Shown here piece by piece: positions 22,400 to 32,014 of a stretch of 64,000 nucleotides of DNA. This stretch comes from Corythucha ciliata (lineage: Eukaryota > Arthropoda > Insecta > Hemiptera > Tingidae), in contig CM075943.1 in NCBI GenBank assembly GCA_038030265.1, positions 26,784,001 through 26,848,000 on the forward strand, written 5' to 3'. The translations under genes were made by a program, and so were the position numbers. The notes under the pieces are model-generated. The model saw only the letters and a program-made list of their open reading frames with translations, had not been told where the DNA came from and did not search any database. Numbering within the stretch: the stretch's first letter is position 1; each line of letters starts with the position of its first letter.

Positions 22400-23469
22400 T
22401 GTGGCGTTCCACAAAGGGAGTACATAAAAAATACATTACATACAAAAATTCAGAACTTTATTTAAAACTAATAGTGAGACTTGAATAATGTAAAAACCCC
22501 ATCGTCGTAACCAAATACTGTTCGTCCCTCTGTTGTGTTCGATGTAGCTGTCATACCCTGTATCGCCGACCTGTCGTTTAACGGAATATTGTTCGTTCCC
22601 CTGTCGTGTTAATTGCAGTTGTTAACTAAAAACAAAAAAAAACATAAGAACAAATAATTAATGAATAACAAAAATACGTACAATCAACGAAAAATGTAAA
22701 CAATAGTGATAACCATGGTAGTGACGCGATAAACTTACCTGCCACCGCGCCGGGTCTCCCCGCATATTCCATTTCTGGAGCCAAAATTTAGGCGGTCGAA
22801 GTCGTAAATGTGGAGGTGGTCGTCGCCATTAGAAAAAAGGAGTCGAGCGAGGAACGTCTAAGGAGGAAGGACGTCGGCCAAGAGGTCTGAGAAAAGGCAT
22901 CTTCGTGTGCAACCCATTGTGGCTTCCTGGTTTCCCGTGAAGTTCGACGGACTGCTCAGCAAGGTAAAGAAAAACAGGCCCATCACTATAACGAAGATTA
23001 TAAGAATTCTTTAAATAAAAAAAGGGCTAACCTCTCATCACCACGGGCCCACGAGGGAAGTATCGGGCGCCGAGCAGAAGATCCTTAGTCGGTGCAAAAG
23101 GGAGACTTCAAAGTAAGCTCCGAACGGAAATCTCGATGACGAGGCCGGCATTTGTTAAACGACATTTATTGCAGGTCTCCCTTTTTTTTTGTTTTCTTGA
23201 CTCCTGTCTGGTTCCGTCCTCTTCAAAAATTTTTACATCACGAGTGATCGTCCATCTTTTCCTGCGCGTCAACCGTCGCCTCCGAATTCGACCATCGCCT
23301 TCCAATCGGGACTTTGTTAAAATTAAGGTAGATATTTCTAAACTTGTAAGGGTGCGCATCTCAGAATTTATAAAATTTAAAGATAAATTTAACGTATTGG
23401 TTTTTGTTTAATAATTAATTATTCACACGTTCAAAAAATAGTCCGAATTTTCTTAAAGAACCCGCTACA
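22400..23469 (+). repeat. Gypsy 5' LTR, 1070 bp
   Basis: Starts TGTGGCGTTCCACA, a short palindrome, and ends ACCCGCTACA. Same length as the 3' LTR; reading them side by side I saw a single difference (ctggtttcccg near 22930 against ctgggttcccg in the 3' copy). Open frames inside on both strands are identical in the two LTRs and look non-coding. Confidence 0.95.
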
Positions 23470-23472
23470 AAA

Positions 23473-23490
23473 TGGTGGCCCAAGGCGGGG
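23473..23490 (+). other. Candidate primer-binding site
   Basis: TGGTGGCCCAAGGCGGGG starts three bases after the 5' LTR. Reverse-transcribing LTR elements usually have an 18-base complement to a tRNA 3' end (starting TGG) here. I did not identify the tRNA. Confidence 0.5.
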
Positions 23491-23607
23491 AAGAAAACTA
23501 ACGGAAAGTAAACTTAATCGTGACTAATCTGTGACTAATTTTCCTTGTGGTTACTAACAAATATAGCCAGTTTGATAGTGGGAATTTAAATCAAATCGCG
23601 TTGTGGC

Positions 23608-25280
23608 ATGCCGAACAAAACATCTGACCCGAAAACAACTACTTTAAGGTCAAAGAACACCTACGTATTCAGAAACATTACCGATAATAGCGTAACAATG
23701 TCTTCAACCGATAGTGATTCTTCAAATGAAACAATAGTGCAAAATGACCCCTCCTACTCCTCACTTGAAACCAATCCGTTAATCACACAAATATCATTCT
23801 AAGCTCGCAAACTCATAACCCAATTGAGCAAATAACCACTCTTAACGACATACGGGACTTAATAATAGAAATGAACAGAAAAATTGAACTAGGTCAAAAG
23901 GAAATAAAAAGGGACATTCAAGAAATTAAGGAGGACGCCCGACGTCAAAGAGAGCTATACGACTCAAAGTTCGAAAACGTTAACGAAGAGTTCAAGAGCC
24001 TACATGACATTTGCCAGGGAATGACTAGGGATATGACGAGACGTGAAACCCAGTATCAAACTGACTTACAAGTGGTCCAGGAAGATATAAATTATGAAAG
24101 ATTGCGAATGAACGAGATTGAGAAACAAGTCAAAAACCTTACTCATACCAGAGCTATACACGAAGGACGATTGGCGAATTTGGAGAAAGACGCTCGAGCG
24201 ACCCGCACTGAACACGAACAAATAATTAATTTTTTGCACACGGACAGCATTAACACGAACGATAAACAACAAACAACACTTCTTCGCGAACCCGTCGGAA
24301 ATAGTGTCGAAGCAGACCGTACCCTGGTAGCTACTTTAAAAGAAGTTTTTCACACACAAATAAATAATTTAGACCTTTCAAAAATAACATTCGACAACTT
24401 TAAAACTGATTGCCCCCATAAATATTTAAAAAAATTGAAGGAGGCTTGTAGCCAAGGGCGATACACTAACAGTGCTTTCGCTGATAAGGTCACTGATACA
24501 CTAACAGGGCAAGCTCATCTTTGGGGGGTTGTAAACAAGGAAAAGTTCGTTGATCTCGACAGTTATCAAAAGTTGTTTACGGATAAATTTTGTGGTGCCG
24601 AATATAAACTCTTTATAAATAAAGTCCTGTACGCTCAAACTTTTAAGGAAAATTCTTCTGTGTCACCGGAGGTGTACGTAGTAAATTTAGCAACCCGCGC
24701 TCGAATAGCCGACCCGAACTTAAATGAAAAGGATTTAGTTAGAGCTTTGGGGGGGCATTTTGGTCCTACCGTTCGGCAAACCGTTCAACTCCAGAACATA
24801 GTCTCCCTAGAAGATTTTGTCGAATACATCCATCAGATAGGACAGGAGGCTATCCTAAGAGACCTCAACAAGACAACTCAAAATCCTCCATATCAAAAAA
24901 GGGAAGTCTCGGGTGAGCCCAAACCGCCTTTTGAACAGAATTATTCACAGGGGAGTCAAATTTACAATAATACAACGTCTAATCAAAATAAAACATTTTA
25001 TCGTCCCGAAACAAAAGACCACTATAGCAAACCCTATAATAGAAATGGCCATAACTTTCAACAAAATTACCATCAAAACAGGCGATTTAACAGGTTTCAT
25101 GGTGAAGAAAATAGAAATTTTAGTCAACAAAATCAAAGAAACCCTCAAATCAATGCGATTAGCGCCGAACAGGTTGGTGGACAAAACGAAGACCCTGATG
25201 ATAAACCAACTCCCGGGACAAGGGATTGTCAGTCAAAAAACTTTCCCCAAAATAGTGAAACTGTCGACCAAAAAAACTAG
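23608..25280 (+). CDS. gag: Gypsy Gag
   Basis: The main frame is 23871-25280 (469 codons from the internal Met) and stays open upstream to about 23750. A separate frame, 23608-23802, begins MPNKTSDPK and probably is the true N-terminus, joined by a one-base shift in this copy. Seen: a charged coiled-coil region (about residues 1-110 of the main frame), a capsid-like helical region (about 160-340, with FCGAEYKLFINKVLYAQTF), and an Asn/Gln-rich tail. There is no CCHC zinc knuckle. The TAG stop at 25278-25280 directly follows a slippery heptamer. Gag would form the intracellular particle. Confidence 0.85.
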
Positions 25281-26692
25281 AAGAGGGGGGGCTAACAGGC
25301 TGTGTAGCCAACGAAGCTTCCGGCGAGTTAGTTCCCACTAATATCCATCTAAACAAATGTATAGAGAAAAAACCTACTGTTAGCGATCCGATCTCTGCGA
25401 ACACTATATTAAAAAATGTAAACGTCCCATCAAGTTTAGTCGAGTCTTTCATAGATTTAGCCCGAGTCAATACATTAAATAACGTCGAGACGTGCGGTAT
25501 ACTGGCAGGGAAACTTATGAACGACAGCTATGTAGTGACACATTTAATCATTCCCGAACAAAGAGGCACGGCCGATATGTGCGAGATGACCAACGAGGGC
25601 ATTGTTAGCTCGTATATAATAGAAAATAAAATCATTCCTCTTTCGTGGATTCATACCCACCCATCGCAATCGTTGTTTTTAAGTTCGGTCGACTTGCATA
25701 CCACGGCGGTATTTCATAGATTTTTGCCAGAGTTCTTTGCTATTGTCGTTGCCCCCCACCTCAAAAGTACAAAATCATTTGCCATAAAGTCCCAAGAAGT
25801 ATCGAACGCGATAAACAAATGCTCATTGAAAGGTTTTCATGAACACCCTTCCCTTCTCGAGATCTATGGTGAAGCAAGCCATATAAGACAGGGTATCCAC
25901 CCGCTAATAATTCAAGACTTCCGAACAACAGTCAGTACTCCAGTACTAGTAAAAAACAATAAGATTCGAAGCAAAAATCCACCTACCGAAACAAATAACC
26001 GATTGTCGCCACTCACTATAACTGAGTTTACCGAAGATGTCTCCAAGGAAAACCCAAATTGTGAATCCCCTGTATTAAAATCACCCGTTGTAATCGCAAC
26101 AGTTTTTGAAGATTCAGAATGGTTGCTTGACGAGCCCGAATCGAGTGTTCAAATAAAGAGAAAGCGCCTGACATGTCCGATCGTTGAGGGATGTGTCGGG
26201 ATGGAAACCGTAAAAATCCTTATCGACACAGGCTCTCAGGTTTCGGCTGTCTCGGAAGATTTTTTCATAAAACATATAAAAGACCAATCAAGTTATGAAC
26301 TACTTCCGGCTTATACCACTGACGTGAAGTGTGCAATATCTAAGAAAACTTTCAGAATTACACACCAGATCATGATTAACCTTAAATTAAACCAAACCGA
26401 CATAGAGGTCATTTTTTTCATTATCCCCGGCCTGAACACACCGGTGATTGTGGGTTCCGATTTTCTTTTCGAGTGGGAGGCCATTATAAATTTTGAAAAT
26501 AAAGGTATACAATTAACTGTAAAAAATAAAACCTTCATTGTAGATTTCAAGACGGTTGAACAAAAAAAACAAATATTAAGCATAGAAGTTGGACAAACAG
26601 AATCACCGCAAGAAGAGCCCCACTCGCAGGGAAGACCGGAAAGCGAGGACATTTGTGAAAAACCTGCACATTTCATCGAAAGCAAAACTTAA
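25259..26692 (+). CDS. pol: Pol part 1: AMSH-type JAMM/MPN+ domain and retropepsin
   Basis: The frame is open from 25259 and is -1 relative to Gag. JAMM domain about 25445-25870: FIDLARVNTLNNVETCGILA with the catalytic Glu at 25487; WIHTHPSQSLFLSSVDLHT from 25646, giving H-x-H-x7-S-x2-D; then CSLKGFHEH near 25820. AMSH/STAMBP proteins have these same elements, with the second zinc held by the His after DL, the Cys and the FHxH histidines; all are present. AMSH enzymes cleave Lys63-linked ubiquitin chains. The retropepsin follows (KILIDTGSQVS near 26215, VIVGSDFLFEW near 26445). The role in the element is unknown; trimming ubiquitin from Gag or countering host tagging is my inference. Confidence 0.88.
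   Translation, partial: NCRPKKLEEGGLTGCVANEASGELVPTNIHLNKCIEKKPTVSDPISANTILKNVNVPSSLVESFIDLARVNTLNNVETCGILAGKLMNDSYVVTHLIIPEQRGTADMCEMTNEGIVSSYIIENKIIPLSWIHTHPSQSLFLSSVDLHTTAVFHRFLPEFFAIVVAPHLKSTKSFAIKSQEVSNAINKCSLKGFHEHPSLLEIYGEASHIRQGIHPLIIQDFRTTVSTPVLVKNNKIRSKNPPTETNNRLSPLTITEFTEDVSKENPNCESPVLKSPVVIATVFEDSEWLLDEPESSVQIKRKRLTCPIVEGCVGMETVKILIDTGSQVSAVSEDFFIKHIKDQSSYELLPAYTTDVKCAISKKTFRITHQIMINLKLNQTDIEVIFFIIPGLNTPVIVGSDFLFEWEAIINFENKGIQLTVKNKTFIVDFKTVEQKKQILSIEVGQTESPQEEPHSQGRPESEDICEKPAHFIESKT
25271..25280 (+). promoter_or_regulatory. Candidate -1 ribosomal frameshift site at the Gag stop
   Basis: A AAA AAC at 25271-25277 is in the Gag frame (codons AAA at 25272, AAC at 25275), followed at once by the TAG stop. 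Slipping back one base enters the frame that opens at 25259 and runs to 26692 (JAMM and protease). X-XXY-YYZ heptamers of this form are classic -1 sites. I did not verify a downstream stem-loop or pseudoknot. Confidence 0.7.
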
Positions 26693-29384
26693 ATTGACGT
26701 CCCTTATTAAACGCTATAGTAGCATATTTCGAGACCGGCCCGGACTTATTCCCGGATATAAACATAAAATCCAACTTACAAACAAGGAGCCGTTCAAATG
26801 TTTTCAGTATCCGTTACTTGCAATAGACTTCCCCAAAGTTGATCAAGAGATACAACGCCTTCTTGATATGGATATAATCGAAAGGTGCGATAGTGCTTTT
26901 TTGAACCCGATCCTGATAGTAAAGAAAAAAGACGGAACCGTTAGAAAGTGTCTGGACGCGCGTAAAATCAATTCAAAAATGCTCCCCCAATATGACGTTA
27001 CGAGATCGTTCGACGAAATTATAAGAGATGCGAGTGGTTGCGTCTGGATGTCCACTTTGGACCTTCAGGCTTCGTTCCATCAGGTGGCCCTAGATGAAGA
27101 AAGTCGGGATTTTACCGCATTCCGTTACAAGGGGTTAGTTTATCGTTACAAAAGAGTCCCCTTTGGGATTAAGACGGCTTCTTGTGCTTTAGAAAAAGCT
27201 TTGCGGCCATTAATACCCGATGACCTTTCAAATAATGTTAAGTCCTACGTAGATGACGTTCTGATCTATTCACGGTCTGAAGAAGAACATTTAAACCACC
27301 TTGAAGCTTTGTTTCAAATCTTTGAAAAAAATAACATCACATTAAATTTTAAAAAATGCACTTTCTTCCGTAAAGAATTGAAGGCCCTAGGTTTCAAACT
27401 GACTACCACCGGTATTCAAAAGGATTTAGAAAAAGTAGAATCAATAATTAAATTCCCACGCCCAAAAAACATTAAACAAACTCAGAGTTTCTTAGGATTA
27501 GTGAATTTTTATGGTCGATTTATCCCCGACATGTCGAGTATAGCTGCTCCCTTGTACGCGTTAACACACAAAGGTAAAAAGTGGGAATGGGGAAAGACAC
27601 AAGAAGACGCATTTGAGAAAACTAAAAACGTTATTAGTAAAGATTTAGAGCTAGCGTACCCAGATTTTACTAAACAATTTTATATCGAGTCAGATTCTAG
27701 CGACACTGCGGTTGGTGGTATGCTTTACCAAGAATACGAAGAAGTCGGTAAGAGGCCTATTGCTTTTATGAGTAAAACTTTAACCCAAAGCCAAATTTCC
27801 TACACCACGACTGAGAAAGAGTTACTAGCGACCGTGGAATGCCTAAAAAAGTTTCTTGTTTATATCGGTGGGTTTCCTTGTGTTGTGAGAACAGACCATA
27901 AAGCCATAATTTTCCTACAGCGTTGTCGAAACCCGTCCCCGCGCCTTTTAAGATGGTTACTTTTTCTACAAGATTTCAATATCAATTTTGAATATATCCC
28001 TGGTAAATTAAATAAAATGGCAGATTTATTAAGTAGGGTTAAGCCCATAACGGAATTGAATTTTGAAAGTCCAAACAATTTAACTATGTTCTCGTTGAAA
28101 ACATCCCAATCTATGCATGAAAGGTTAATGAAGATTATAAGATCAATCCCTCAAGAACAATATCGTGATCGTGATTTACAGTTGCTTAAACAAAAATTCC
28201 CTGAGAAATTTATCGAGTCGAATAATGTCACTTACTATAAACCAGGAGGTGCATTCCTTGTTTACATTCCAAAAAACATAATCCACAGGCTAATAGAAAC
28301 AATACATTTAACAAATATCCATATAGGCATCGCAAAATGTTACAAGTTAATTCGCGAAAGTTTTTTTCACAAAGGTTTGAAGGCAGAAATAAAAAGAGTT
28401 GTACGTGCCTGCCATGAGTGCCAGGTGAATAAGGCGAATAATTCCAACTTTCAATTCCTCGCGGGGATAATCGAGTCGAAGAGGAGACTGGACATTTGTT
28501 CAATCGATCATGTAGGGCCACTACCCAGAGGGAGTTTTGGTAATCAATATGTACTTACGGTTATCGACAATTTAACAAAATATGTAAAAATCTATCCGAC
28601 TAAAACGACTAAAACTGCTGAAACAATCGCAAAATTAAAAAAATATTTCAAGGAGGTAGGCAAACCTAAAAAAATTATTTCGGACAGAGGATCTTGTTTT
28701 ACAGCAAAGAAATGGTTACAATTCAAGCAAAATGAAAATTTTGAACACATTCACATTCAGTTTAAACGACCCAACGCTAACCTATCGGAAAGGGTGAACA
28801 AAGAAATAGTAACTTTCCTTAGAATACTCGTAGGTAAACAACAGAGCGCATGGTGTGACTGGATACAAAAGATTGAAGACACGCTCAATAAGACATTCCA
28901 TTCCGGGATCAACAGGACCCCGTACGAAGCTTGGTTCCTGAGACACCCTCCACGAGAGTGGGACGCACTCAAGTACCCTGAGATGACTTTATCAACACCA
29001 GAACATCCTAATAGTGGAAACGTTGACCCAGGGTTACACGGACCGAAACATAATAGTGAAGACTCAGACGATAAAATACACCTAACGACCGATGCAATGG
29101 ACGACGAACTTTACCAAATCACCAAAAAGAAGCGACAAGATGTAGCTGACAAAAAAAATGCGGGGAAAAAACAATACTATTTCAGAATCGGTTCTAAAGT
29201 CCTCGTTCGACAATTTCAACAAAGTAGTAAATTGACCCAAAAAAATGCAAAACTAACACCCCTTTACAGCGGACCACACATAATCGAGAAAAAGATTGGC
29301 GTCAACACGTACCTCATCAAAGACCGTACAAAAAACCGAATCATGATCTTCCACGGTACCCTTATGAAACCCTACCACGAATAA
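26589..29384 (+). CDS. pol: Pol part 2: reverse transcriptase, RNase H, integrase
   Basis: 931 codons in the +1 frame relative to part 1, overlapping it by 104 bases, so it is made either by a second shift or by a one-base lesion in this copy. RT: KKKDGTVRKCLDARKIN, LDLQASFHQV, FGIKTASCALE and the active site YVDD at 27246-27257. RNase H: IESDSSDTAVGGML, TTEKELLA, RTDHKAI, LADLLSR-like end. Integrase: an HHCC finger (H-x4-H then CHECQ), the DDE core (IDHVGPLP, ISDRGSCF, Glu in SERVNKE) and a GPY/F-like tail (LYSGPHII). No chromodomain was seen. Full length, with no internal stop. Confidence 0.93.
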   Translation: MDKQNHRKKSPTRREDRKARTFVKNLHISSKAKLKLTSLIKRYSSIFRDRPGLIPGYKHKIQLTNKEPFKCFQYPLLAIDFPKVDQEIQRLLDMDIIERCDSAFLNPILIVKKKDGTVRKCLDARKINSKMLPQYDVTRSFDEIIRDASGCVWMSTLDLQASFHQVALDEESRDFTAFRYKGLVYRYKRVPFGIKTASCALEKALRPLIPDDLSNNVKSYVDDVLIYSRSEEEHLNHLEALFQIFEKNNITLNFKKCTFFRKELKALGFKLTTTGIQKDLEKVESIIKFPRPKNIKQTQSFLGLVNFYGRFIPDMSSIAAPLYALTHKGKKWEWGKTQEDAFEKTKNVISKDLELAYPDFTKQFYIESDSSDTAVGGMLYQEYEEVGKRPIAFMSKTLTQSQISYTTTEKELLATVECLKKFLVYIGGFPCVVRTDHKAIIFLQRCRNPSPRLLRWLLFLQDFNINFEYIPGKLNKMADLLSRVKPITELNFESPNNLTMFSLKTSQSMHERLMKIIRSIPQEQYRDRDLQLLKQKFPEKFIESNNVTYYKPGGAFLVYIPKNIIHRLIETIHLTNIHIGIAKCYKLIRESFFHKGLKAEIKRVVRACHECQVNKANNSNFQFLAGIIESKRRLDICSIDHVGPLPRGSFGNQYVLTVIDNLTKYVKIYPTKTTKTAETIAKLKKYFKEVGKPKKIISDRGSCFTAKKWLQFKQNENFEHIHIQFKRPNANLSERVNKEIVTFLRILVGKQQSAWCDWIQKIEDTLNKTFHSGINRTPYEAWFLRHPPREWDALKYPEMTLSTPEHPNSGNVDPGLHGPKHNSEDSDDKIHLTTDAMDDELYQITKKKRQDVADKKNAGKKQYYFRIGSKVLVRQFQQSSKLTQKNAKLTPLYSGPHIIEKKIGVNTYLIKDRTKNRIMIFHGTLMKPYHE

Positions 29385-29401
29385 ATCCTTCGCACGTTCA
29401 A

Positions 29402-29453
<52 letters not shown>

Positions 29454-29468
29454 GTAGGGGAGGGCAGT
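29385..29468 (+). other. Post-integrase A run and polypurine tract
   Basis: A run of ~45 A (about 29408-29452), then gtaggggagggcag, abuts the 3' LTR at 29469. The purine-rich tract is the expected plus-strand primer. The long A run just before it is unusual and could be slippage. Confidence 0.7.
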
Positions 29469-30538
29469 TGTGGCGTTCCACAAAGGGAGTACATAAAAAA
29501 TACATTACATACAAAAATTCAGAACTTTATTTAAAACTAATAGTGAGACTTGAATAATGTAAAAACCCCATCGTCGTAACCAAATACTGTTCGTCCCTCT
29601 GTTGTGTTCGATGTAGCTGTCATACCCTGTATCGCCGACCTGTCGTTTAACGGAATATTGTTCGTTCCCCTGTCGTGTTAATTGCAGTTGTTAACTAAAA
29701 ACAAAAAAAAACATAAGAACAAATAATTAATGAATAACAAAAATACGTACAATCAACGAAAAATGTAAACAATAGTGATAACCATGGTAGTGACGCGATA
29801 AACTTACCTGCCACCGCGCCGGGTCTCCCCGCATATTCCATTTCTGGAGCCAAAATTTAGGCGGTCGAAGTCGTAAATGTGGAGGTGGTCGTCGCCATTA
29901 GAAAAAAGGAGTCGAGCGAGGAACGTCTAAGGAGGAAGGACGTCGGCCAAGAGGTCTGAGAAAAGGCATCTTCGTGTGCAACCCATTGTGGCTTCCTGGG
30001 TTCCCGTGAAGTTCGACGGACTGCTCAGCAAGGTAAAGAAAAACAGGCCCATCACTATAACGAAGATTATAAGAATTCTTTAAATAAAAAAAGGGCTAAC
30101 CTCTCATCACCACGGGCCCACGAGGGAAGTATCGGGCGCCGAGCAGAAGATCCTTAGTCGGTGCAAAAGGGAGACTTCAAAGTAAGCTCCGAACGGAAAT
30201 CTCGATGACGAGGCCGGCATTTGTTAAACGACATTTATTGCAGGTCTCCCTTTTTTTTTGTTTTCTTGACTCCTGTCTGGTTCCGTCCTCTTCAAAAATT
30301 TTTACATCACGAGTGATCGTCCATCTTTTCCTGCGCGTCAACCGTCGCCTCCGAATTCGACCATCGCCTTCCAATCGGGACTTTGTTAAAATTAAGGTAG
30401 ATATTTCTAAACTTGTAAGGGTGCGCATCTCAGAATTTATAAAATTTAAAGATAAATTTAACGTATTGGTTTTTGTTTAATAATTAATTATTCACACGTT
30501 CAAAAAATAGTCCGAATTTTCTTAAAGAACCCGCTACA
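29469..30538 (+). repeat. Gypsy 3' LTR, 1070 bp
   Basis: Same length as the 5' LTR and nearly identical, ending GCTACA and followed by the CCGT target duplication. Transcription end signals cannot be placed with confidence. Confidence 0.95.
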
Positions 30539-31588
30539 CCGTTCGCCATTTCGTTCCCTCACAGTCACATAATCTCGGGCACCTGGCATTATCCGGCTGA
30601 TATCATCGCTCGTATAAAAATCGGCAACTTTCTTCTTTACGTCGTCGCTTAGCGGTTTGCCACGCTTCTGGTTGGGACTCGATAAAATGCCCTTTTCTGT
30701 AACAAGAGCTTTACTTCTGCGGGCTAAATGCTCCGTAACATTGAACACTTGCTGTACTTGAGCAACTGACCATGTCTTTGGTAACACGGAAAGTATTGTC
30801 ACTTTTTCGCTCTACTTTACACATATTTCTAGCCTTTCTTGAAGCTGCATTATCATTTCTTTTCCTGCCTGAGCGAAGTTGATATTTTGTGCAAGGTCTT
30901 CGCTTTCAGATGAGTCGTCAGCATGCACAATTTTCTTGAACAATCGCTCTACAGAATGTGTGACTCTAGTTTGCTTGAATGTTGCCAAAGATCGATTTCT
31001 GCGCAATCGGTGTGGTACAACCGGGGATTCGCCGATACCTTGCAGCCCTTCATTTAATTTTTCGACGAGTTGGTGCACCGGTGATTGCATTCCCCTGGAA
31101 TGGGTGCTATCAGTGCTCGAGTATCAGTGCTCTCTTGATAATCGGTGCTGCTAGATCCCGATCCTTCCCGCGGCGTTGGCAGCCCTTGCGATGCACACTG
31201 TTTTTTTTACAGCGCCTGAGCACGCACGGCACAGCAAACGTCCTGGCGCCACCGTTGGAAACTTTTCGCGGCACATCCGGTGAAAATCCTCACTGACTTT
31301 CCTAAGGCTTCTATTTTTCACCGGTTTTAAGTGGACATTTAATGGGTCACAACACGCTCTTTGGGACGACGCAAAACGTCTCAGATAGTAGTCGGTGTGA
31401 GAAGTACAAACCGTACTAATTTCAGGAACACCACTGCGCACTTCAAGCAAGTACAACTCTTTTTGTGAAAACGCACTTCTTACTTTAAAATCTGTTTCAC
31501 TTGAACACCCGCGTTGCAACTTGACACCGATGGAACATCGAGGTATCCTCTCCGTCATCACAGCAACACTTTCATCCATTACGTACAC
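30539..31588 (-). pseudogene. DNA-transposon gene, upstream part, decayed and interrupted
   Basis: Reading down the - strand: 31588-31151 encodes a domain with Cys/His pairs (CTSHTDYYLRRF, CCDPLNVHLK, LLCRACS), possibly zinc-binding; 31090-30812 is a linker; after an in-frame stop at the CVK/SEKV junction, 30802-30539 encodes TILSVLPKTWSVAQVQQVF and DDISRIMPGARDYVTVRERN. The frame runs straight into the Gypsy target site. The motif order (LP-x-x-W-S, D-D-x-S-R-x-M-P-G) matches a family of transposon-like proteins I recall but cannot name. Stops and a frame break show it is not functional. Confidence 0.6.
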
Positions 31589-32014
31589 TTCGAACGTTTC
31601 AGACCGAATGGAAATTTGTTAGGACAAGTTGGCTTCTTTCTTCTTTTAACACATCATCTCTGACTCCTTCCGCCCCCCTCATCATCAAATGTTGCTTTAG
31701 GATAAAACAATATGAGCTCACTAAGCCTTTTTACCATTAACGATTCAAGCACTTTCTTAAATCACATTTTGTCTTGTCCTTATTTTTTTTCTTAGCCCAG
31801 TCAGCCTTTCGTATCCACCCAAGATCTACGTATTAAAAAAAAAAAACGTTTCTATCCACTCTACATCCTTAACTTCTTTTTATAATTACCTTTCCTCCCC
31901 AACACCTCTCACAAGACTCTCGCCCTCTTATGTGTGACCCTCCGAACCGTATACAACAGCGCTTAGAATATCTAGGCTTCGGAGCAGGCATTCGTTAAAC
32001 TGAACAAAAAGCGA

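Larger units (their letters stand above)
22400..30538 (+). mobile_element. Complete Ty3/Gypsy LTR retrotransposon with a JAMM domain
   Basis: 8139 bp. LTRs 22400-23469 and 29469-30538 begin TGTGGCG and end GCTACA; the target duplication CCGT is at 22396-22399 and 30539-30542. Order: LTR, leader with a candidate primer site, Gag, JAMM plus protease, RT, RNase H, integrase, A run, polypurine tract, LTR. No envelope-like frame follows integrase. The protease-RT-RNaseH-IN order is that of Gypsy/Metaviridae. It lies inside the gene of a DNA transposon. The near-identical LTRs indicate a young insertion. Confidence 0.95.

Noticed and set aside
23108..23411. Overlapping open frames of 83 and 91 codons on both strands
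   Set aside because: They lie in the Gypsy LTR and recur at 30177-30480 in the other LTR; no domain and no coding texture.
24913..25341. 142-codon + strand frame overlapping Gag
   Set aside because: Shadow of the Asn/Gln-rich Gag tail; no start context or family features, and the -1 frame explains the region.
29385..30538. Envelope gene expected in errantivirus-like Gypsy elements
   Set aside because: Only an A run, the polypurine tract and the LTR follow integrase; no envelope-like frame exists.
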